NCBI GenBank assembly: GCA_030019485.1
Contig: JASEEW010000060.1
Coordinates: forward strand, 1-10,367
Source of the DNA: Thermoplasmatales archaeon
Lineage (GTDB): Archaea; Thermoplasmatota; JASEFT01; JAUWIS01
Direction: 5' to 3'
Length of the DNA stretch: 10,367 nt
Shown here piece by piece: positions 5,620 through 10,367 of the stretch. Position 1 is the stretch's first letter. Every line of letters starts with the position of its first letter. The translations under genes were made by a program, and so were the position numbers. A model generated the notes under the pieces. That model ran no database searches, was not told where the DNA came from, and was given only the letters and a program-made list of their open reading frames with translations.

Positions 5620-7133
5620 GAAAGGTATTATTTCTGATAACAGAACTTCAGAGACCTGTAGGAGGACTTTACAGATTTGCTGTAGAGTACCTCCCTGTTT
5701 GGAGAAAGGCATTTGAGGAAAAGGAAACAAATTTTGAGCCTCTTGTGTTTGCACCACGCGACATCTCTGCACCATTGGGTGATCTAATTATAGAGCCTAT
5801 GTTTAAAGACATTGCTGAGACGCATAATGTAAAAATCTACTCTGCTGTAAGGGGAAATGTGAAATGCTACTTTCTGGAATCCACACTGAATGAAAACGAA
5901 CTTTTTGATTTTCATCACACACTATGGGAAAAGTACAGGGTAAAATCAGAAAAATCATCATCATATTATAACAGGATACTCTGCCCTTTCTGGAATCACA
6001 TGCCTGAAGTCGCAAAATCCATTGAAAATATAACCATTATTGATGCCCAAGACTGGCTTTCCTTCCCAGGAGGCTTTTTGGTTAAAGAAAGTATTGAAAA
6101 ACCGCTTATATGCAGGTTTCATTCAGGGGAGTTTGGGAGGGCAATGGGAAAACCAGACATGGAAAATGCGCCTGTGAGAATTGAGGCTGCCGCACTATAT
6201 GAAGCGGATTATGTTGTTGGTGTTTCCGTGCCTGAAATGAAATTTGAGATCACAAATCTTTTACCATTCTCAGGGAGACTATCCTCAGAACTTAAACAGC
6301 AGAGGGGGAAGGAATGGTACAATTACCAGTTATGGAAGCAGCGTGAATATAGAAGATTCCTGTTTTTTGAGTCTGATAAAATGCATCTTATAGGTAAGAA
6401 CGCAGCAGGCATACCGAATGGCATAATACTAGATGGATGGAAAAAAATAAAAAAAGAGGAAATCCTAAAGGCAAAGGACCTGCTGAGGAGGAATTTTCCA
6501 ACCAAAGACAAAATAATGCTTTTCATAGGGCGGACTGAAAGAAGAAAAGGGCTTCCCCCCCTCCTCGAAGCATTGAGAAAACTCAAATATGAATATCATC
6601 ATAATGTTGGGCTTGTGATAGCATCTGTGATGAATGATGAGCGCATAGAGTATGAAAACAAAATAAGGGAAATGGGGATTGAAAATGATGTGATCATAGA
6701 TTCCAGATGGCTCAGTGAGAAGGAAAAAATGGCGTTGCTCTGCGCGCCAGACATACTTGCCCTCCCATCACTTTATGAGCCTTTTGGGTTGGTTACACTT
6801 GAGGGCTTGGCCGCGGATCTTGCATGTGAGCAGAATCATTTAACAGGTCCTGTTGTTGTTACCGGTGATATTGGTGGGATGAAGGATATTATGAGAAGCG
6901 GCATAGATGGTTTCAAGGTTCCTGTTGAAAACTTCTCAATAGAACCTGAACTGCTGGCAAGCGTGACTGCGATGATTATAGAGCATCCTGAACTGCATAA
7001 GAAACTCTCTGTTTCAGGTGCGAAAAGGGTGGAAGATGATATTTTTAAATGGGAGAATACCCTACGCCATACCCTCCGCATATACGAGAATGCAATCCAG
7101 AATTATAGTAAGTGGGAAAGTGAACGAGTTTGA
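5616..7133 (+). CDS. Second GT-B glycosyltransferase of the glycogen operon
   Basis: The 505-aa protein is a second GT-B glycosyltransferase, 132 residues longer than the first. The N-terminal domain starts with LITELQRPVGGLYRF (residues 7-21), with a glycine-rich loop like that of glycogen synthases, and has DAQDWLSFPGG and FHSGEFGRAMG farther on. The C-terminal domain has FIGRTERRKG (303-312), with R306 and K311 in the donor-binding place, and the E-x7-E motif EPFGLVTLE (E388 to E396). Most of the extra length lies before the C-terminal domain. It could be the main elongating synthase, a priming enzyme, or an enzyme for a different linkage. The sequence does not decide. It overlaps the genes on both sides and probably shares their transcript. 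Confidence 0.83.
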   Translation: MRKVLFLITELQRPVGGLYRFAVEYLPVWRKAFEEKETNFEPLVFAPRDISAPLGDLIIEPMFKDIAETHNVKIYSAVRGNVKCYFLESTLNENELFDFHHTLWEKYRVKSEKSSSYYNRILCPFWNHMPEVAKSIENITIIDAQDWLSFPGGFLVKESIEKPLICRFHSGEFGRAMGKPDMENAPVRIEAAALYEADYVVGVSVPEMKFEITNLLPFSGRLSSELKQQRGKEWYNYQLWKQREYRRFLFFESDKMHLIGKNAAGIPNGIILDGWKKIKKEEILKAKDLLRRNFPTKDKIMLFIGRTERRKGLPPLLEALRKLKYEYHHNVGLVIASVMNDERIEYENKIREMGIENDVIIDSRWLSEKEKMALLCAPDILALPSLYEPFGLVTLEGLAADLACEQNHLTGPVVVTGDIGGMKDIMRSGIDGFKVPVENFSIEPELLASVTAMIIEHPELHKKLSVSGAKRVEDDIFKWENTLRHTLRIYENAIQNYSKWESERV

Positions 7134-8997
7134 GTATGAGCCAGTGGAAAAATCAGAACCTGCAAAGACCCAGAGGATTCTTCTCCGCAATCCAAGGGTG
7201 GAGTTTGGGCAATCTATTTTTTCTTGCAGACTGGAGGATTATGTTATACCGAACAGGGATTACCATTATGAGGGCTTAACCGCAATTGTAAACAATGAGA
7301 ACTGGAAATTTCTGGACGGCATAGGCTTTGAGGTTGAAAATTTTTTTCTTCAGCCGGTTAAGGTCAGGGTCTTACCATGGCAGGCAGTTTATGAATACCG
7401 CTTTGATAAAAACCGGCTGAAGGTTAGGTATTCTCTTTTGGAAAACGGGCTGAAAGTAACATTTTCTGCAGATAACCCACAGAGAATATTATTGACATCT
7501 TTAATAGACATCAGACATGTGCACGATGAATCCAGGTTTGAAAAACACATTTTTTCACCAGGAAAAAGAACCCTGAAGGTAACAAAGGATGAAAAAGAAC
7601 TGTTTATCATAGGGGTTGATACTGAAAGCATTGAGATAAAAAGGCAGCACTGGAGATATAAACTCGGCACAGGTTTCAGAAAAAAGGAAAACTCTAACAT
7701 CCTTTTTCAGCATGAGGAGAGGTATGTTGCTAGGGTTAACAGATTGAAACTAGACGGAGATGAAATTCTGATTTTGTGTAACACCCAAAACCCTCGGGAA
7801 GAAAAACCTCATTTGAATGACCTGCGGTTCCTCAACAAATACCCCAGGTTTTTCTCGGACTGCTATGGTGAATTTTATGGTAAGGCTTTCCTGGGACGTG
7901 CGTACTGTCTTCTGCACAACTTCAACATTTTCTTTGACAACCTGCTCATACCAGACGCAGGTTTCGGTTGGTTCAGGGAAATCTGGTTTAGAGATTGCTT
8001 TGAGGGCATGTACAACAACTTTCATGTTTACTACAATTACAACAAAGGGCACATGAAAAAAATAATTGTTTTTGCGCTCAACAGTCAAAACACATCAGGC
8101 TTGATACCAACAATGTTAAAGGAAAAACCAGTATATAACAGCATAGACACAACCCTGCTATGCTTCCTCACAGCATTTGAATACATAAAATCTTCCAGGG
8201 ATGCAGAATTCAAAAAATTTGTTTTAGAAAAAGCTAAAAAATTTTTAGAAGGTGTTGAGAAGCAAATGTTTTGCAGGGTCTCATCTGAAAAACTTTTACT
8301 CAGCTCCTGTGATGCAAGCTGGACAGACTCAAAAATTAACAATATATCCACCCGTCTTCCAGAAGGCTGGGACCCTGAAAAATATTATTATCTTATAGAG
8401 ATAAACGCGTTGTGGATTAGGTTTTTAAGCGGACTTGGAAAGGATGTATCTTCTATACAAGAAAACTTCAAAAAAATTTTTTTCCACAACGACATCCTAT
8501 GTAATATTGTTTCTGAGAATATGAAAAGAAATTGTGTGGAAAACTCATTGGGTATTGTAGCATTTTCCCTTCTCCCTACCCTGTTTTCAGAGGAGGAGTG
8601 CCTGAGGTTGTTTAGTAGAATACAAACACAGTTCATGTACAGGAATGAAAAACTATTCGGGCTGATTTTAAGAAATGCTGGTGAGAAAACATACCTCAAT
8701 GATGAGCAGTATCATGGCTATGTGTTCTGGCCCAGGGACCTGCCCTATTTTATAAGATTCCTCCTCCATATAAGGAAAGGAGACCTTGTAGAGGAAATAC
8801 TGGTTAACATACTTGAGCACCAAATGAATGAGGGTACAATATTTTACACCCAGGAATTGTTCTCACCACCCCTCAATGACCCTGTGCCTGTGAAAAACCC
8901 TGCTCAGTACTGGTCCCAGTTTGTAGAGCCATTTATATGGTTTTACAATTGGGTTAATAAACCCAAAAGAACATTAGAGAATCATGAATCTTGGTAA
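7090..8997 (+). CDS. Amylo-alpha-1,6-glucosidase-type glycogen debranching enzyme
   Basis: The 635-aa product fits the archaeal and bacterial debranching enzymes with a C-terminal (alpha/alpha)6 barrel (GDE_C, GH133-like), which remove alpha-1,6 branch stubs. An N-terminal beta-rich domain covers about residues 1-260. The barrel shows GWFREIWFRDCFEG (R301, D302), DTTLLCFLTAFEYI, CDASWTDS (407-414), EINALW (437-442), YHGYVFWPRDLPYF (from 541) and AQYWSQFVEP (605-614), in the order seen in the family. The start is uncertain. ATG 7090 overlaps the previous gene by 44 bases. GTG 7120 is a close alternative with GGGAAA before it. A GTG at 7018 would add residues that look like out-of-frame reading of the previous gene. 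No signal peptide is present. I am sure of the family but less sure of the exact linkage specificity. Confidence 0.85.
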   Translation: MQSRIIVSGKVNEFEYEPVEKSEPAKTQRILLRNPRVEFGQSIFSCRLEDYVIPNRDYHYEGLTAIVNNENWKFLDGIGFEVENFFLQPVKVRVLPWQAVYEYRFDKNRLKVRYSLLENGLKVTFSADNPQRILLTSLIDIRHVHDESRFEKHIFSPGKRTLKVTKDEKELFIIGVDTESIEIKRQHWRYKLGTGFRKKENSNILFQHEERYVARVNRLKLDGDEILILCNTQNPREEKPHLNDLRFLNKYPRFFSDCYGEFYGKAFLGRAYCLLHNFNIFFDNLLIPDAGFGWFREIWFRDCFEGMYNNFHVYYNYNKGHMKKIIVFALNSQNTSGLIPTMLKEKPVYNSIDTTLLCFLTAFEYIKSSRDAEFKKFVLEKAKKFLEGVEKQMFCRVSSEKLLLSSCDASWTDSKINNISTRLPEGWDPEKYYYLIEINALWIRFLSGLGKDVSSIQENFKKIFFHNDILCNIVSENMKRNCVENSLGIVAFSLLPTLFSEEECLRLFSRIQTQFMYRNEKLFGLILRNAGEKTYLNDEQYHGYVFWPRDLPYFIRFLLHIRKGDLVEEILVNILEHQMNEGTIFYTQELFSPPLNDPVPVKNPAQYWSQFVEPFIWFYNWVNKPKRTLENHESW

Positions 8998-10231
8998 ATA
9001 TTTCTCTTCAATATATTATGAGGCTTTATTAAAACCTTTTATTTTTCCAACATTTGCGGTTACAAACAATGTTAACATAGATAAGATTTTTAAAACAGAC
9101 AAAAAATCGCTTAAAAAAGCATTCACAGATTTCTCCTTTTTTTGTACTGATAAAAATGTGGGATCCATTGTAAAAAAGGCCATGTACCTCACCTTCTCGA
9201 AAGGCGGTGAGGTTTCTGCGGACAATTACAGAAAGAATATCGATATCTTTGCTAACATTCTTCAAAAATATTCTGAGACTGAACTCAGGATTGGGGGGAA
9301 CGCAGGCAATGCATCAGTGGCATTAGCCTGCCTGAAAAACGACACGTATTTGTCTGGGAGTATAAGAAATGATTATTATGGTAAATTCATTCTAAATTTT
9401 CTGAAAGAAAAGGGTGTGAAAACAGATTTTTTAAATACCCATGAAGGAAAACAGGCTGTAACGTTTTGCATTGAGGCTGTAGATAGGGGATTCCTTTGTG
9501 ACGGGGCTGACAATAGATATCTACAGATGGGAGAAAAATTTAGGGCAGCGTGTCTGAAGAACAAATTTGATTGCCTTCTCATCCTCGGCTGTCATGTTAT
9601 GAAGCATGATTTTGACAAGCTGCTGAGATTTGTGCGTGAAATTAAGCAAAAAACAAACACCATATTAATCACCGATGCGGGTGATTTCTCAGATTTTCCC
9701 AGAAACAGGCTGGAGAATGTTTTTGAGCTGTTTAAAATGGCAGATATTGCATGTTTCAATGAAACAGAAATAGCCTGTTTTGCAGAAACGTTATTTGATT
9801 ACAAACCTGATGAGAGAAAATTTGTGGATTTGATAAACGCCGCAAAAATCATGGCTGATGAAATGAAAAATGTGATAAATGTTCATGCAAAAAACTATGT
9901 GTTTACTTTGTTTTCCAATAAGTTAATCCCTGTGCCTACGCTCCTGGCAAAGAGGGAAAAAACAAAAATCGGTCTTGGTGACTGCTTTGTTGCAGGGGTA
10001 GCATTCGGCTTCCTTCAACCAGGCAAACCAATGGTTAAACTCAGGAACAGCCTACTTATTGGGAATGCATGCGCAGTCTCGCACATGGAAACAGGTAATT
10101 ACTGCCCATTGGAGCATGTTCAAAACCGCCCTTACATATGTTCCAGAGGTGTGGATGATATCCGCAACCTGTTAAAACTTCTGAAATATGATGAAAAAAG
10201 GTTCATTAAAGAAAACGTTATTCTGGTCTGA
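8984..10231 (+). CDS. ADP-dependent glucokinase/phosphofructokinase family kinase
   Basis: The 415-aa protein has the ribokinase fold and best fits the archaeal ADP-dependent glucokinase/phosphofructokinase family, which phosphorylates glucose or fructose 6-phosphate using ADP. The visible motifs are NNVNIDKIF (N31 and D33, sugar contacts), RIGGNAG (102-108), ACFNETEI (N259 and E260, the NxxE magnesium motif), INVHAKNYVF, and KIGLGDCFVAG with D333 as the catalytic base. E76 lies near the position of the glutamate linked to glucose recognition in the family, but that alignment is approximate. It starts 14 bases before the end of the debranching gene, so it closes the operon. It would feed glucose from glycogen breakdown into the modified Embden-Meyerhof route. 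Methanogens keep a related kinase near glycogen synthase. An ATP-dependent PfkB kinase is the main alternative. Confidence 0.78.
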   Translation: MNLGKYFSSIYYEALLKPFIFPTFAVTNNVNIDKIFKTDKKSLKKAFTDFSFFCTDKNVGSIVKKAMYLTFSKGGEVSADNYRKNIDIFANILQKYSETELRIGGNAGNASVALACLKNDTYLSGSIRNDYYGKFILNFLKEKGVKTDFLNTHEGKQAVTFCIEAVDRGFLCDGADNRYLQMGEKFRAACLKNKFDCLLILGCHVMKHDFDKLLRFVREIKQKTNTILITDAGDFSDFPRNRLENVFELFKMADIACFNETEIACFAETLFDYKPDERKFVDLINAAKIMADEMKNVINVHAKNYVFTLFSNKLIPVPTLLAKREKTKIGLGDCFVAGVAFGFLQPGKPMVKLRNSLLIGNACAVSHMETGNYCPLEHVQNRPYICSRGVDDIRNLLKLLKYDEKRFIKENVILV

Positions 10232-10250
10232 TAATTCAGCATTAATGTAA

Positions 10251-10256
10251 TTTTTT
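10251..10256 (+). terminator. Oligo-T terminator of the glycogen operon
   Basis: A run of six T residues lies 20 bases past the last stop codon of the operon, with no hairpin before it. This fits archaeal intrinsic termination. Confidence 0.45.
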
Positions 10257-10273
10257 CAACCCATGTTCCATAG

Positions 10274-10281
10274 TATATAAA
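10274..10281 (+). promoter_or_regulatory. TATA box at the right edge, next transcription unit
   Basis: TATATAAA follows the terminator and predicts a transcript start near 10304. The last stretch holds an open frame from 10291 with possible starts at TTG 10303 and GTG 10330, running off the window. It is too short to name or to be sure it codes. Confidence 0.45.
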
Positions 10282-10367
10282 TGAGTTTAGGGCTTTTGGA
10301 TTTTGCTCAGCGAGTCATTCTATATTTCTGTGCAACCTAACTATCATTTGGATATTCATATACGATA

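Noticed and set aside
7018..7089. GTG 7018 as the start of the debranching enzyme
   Set aside because: The 24 added residues lie wholly inside the well-supported end of the second glycosyltransferase and look like a shadow frame. No ribosome site precedes it.
7389..8088. Minus-strand open frames opposite the debranching gene
   Set aside because: They lie antisense to a strongly supported gene, have no ribosome sites and show no recognisable domains.
8234..8248. Inverted repeat CTAAAAA-A-TTTTTAG
   Set aside because: It consists almost only of A and T tracts inside coding sequence and is expected by chance in A+T-rich DNA.
10330..10367. Gene starting at GTG 10330 with a HLDIHIR-like start
   Set aside because: Only about a dozen codons are visible, without a ribosome site, so no gene can be claimed.
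1..10367. tRNA, rRNA, CRISPR arrays, insertion sequences
   Set aside because: I saw no cloverleaf pattern, spaced repeats, transposase or terminal repeats other than the composite palindrome.

Overview
The window looks like A+T-rich archaeal DNA. The evidence is GGTGA-type Shine-Dalgarno sites, TATA boxes about 27 bases before the expected transcript starts, a lipoate ligase split into two polypeptides, and an ADP-dependent sugar kinase family member at the end of a glycogen gene cluster. The lineage cannot be fixed from the sequence. A euryarchaeon or a relative is plausible, because the gene set recalls the methanogen cluster that joins glycogen synthase, GH57 amylase and ADP-dependent phosphofructokinase.

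Left part (1-2760), lipoate-related genes: lplA and lplB overlap on the + strand and encode the catalytic and accessory halves of a bipartite lipoate-protein ligase. A convergent minus-strand gene for a cytoplasmic M23-like protein overlaps the 3' end of lplB by 64 bases. It is transcribed divergently from a radical SAM gene that starts with GTG. One exactly symmetric TATA box (1881-1890) lies midway between these two genes and could drive both as leaderless transcripts. The radical SAM protein, beside a split ligase, is a candidate for the LipS1/LipS2 type of lipoyl synthase (inference).

Middle (2761-3340): a small protein made of two tandem winged-helix repeats, with its own promoter, then the promoter of the glycogen operon.

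Right part (3341-10231), a tightly packed five-gene glycogen operon: a GT4/GT5 glycogen-synthase-like glycosyltransferase, a GH57 alpha-glucanase, a second and longer glycosyltransferase, an amylo-alpha-1,6-glucosidase-type debranching enzyme, and an ADP-dependent glucokinase/phosphofructokinase family kinase. Each gene overlaps the next, twice as ATGA. Together they could build an alpha-glucan, trim and debranch it, and send the released sugar into a modified Embden-Meyerhof pathway using ADP. An oligo-T terminator follows, then another TATA box at the right edge.

The most unusual structure is a 58-base composite palindrome (1256-1313) inside the M23-like gene. Two perfect hairpins with TTT loops share arms that can also pair in other ways, and the 54-base core is exactly 18 codons. 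It resembles an in-frame palindromic insertion element. Other points of interest are the symmetric shared TATA box, a perfect 20-base palindrome in lplB, and four extra cysteines in the radical SAM protein.
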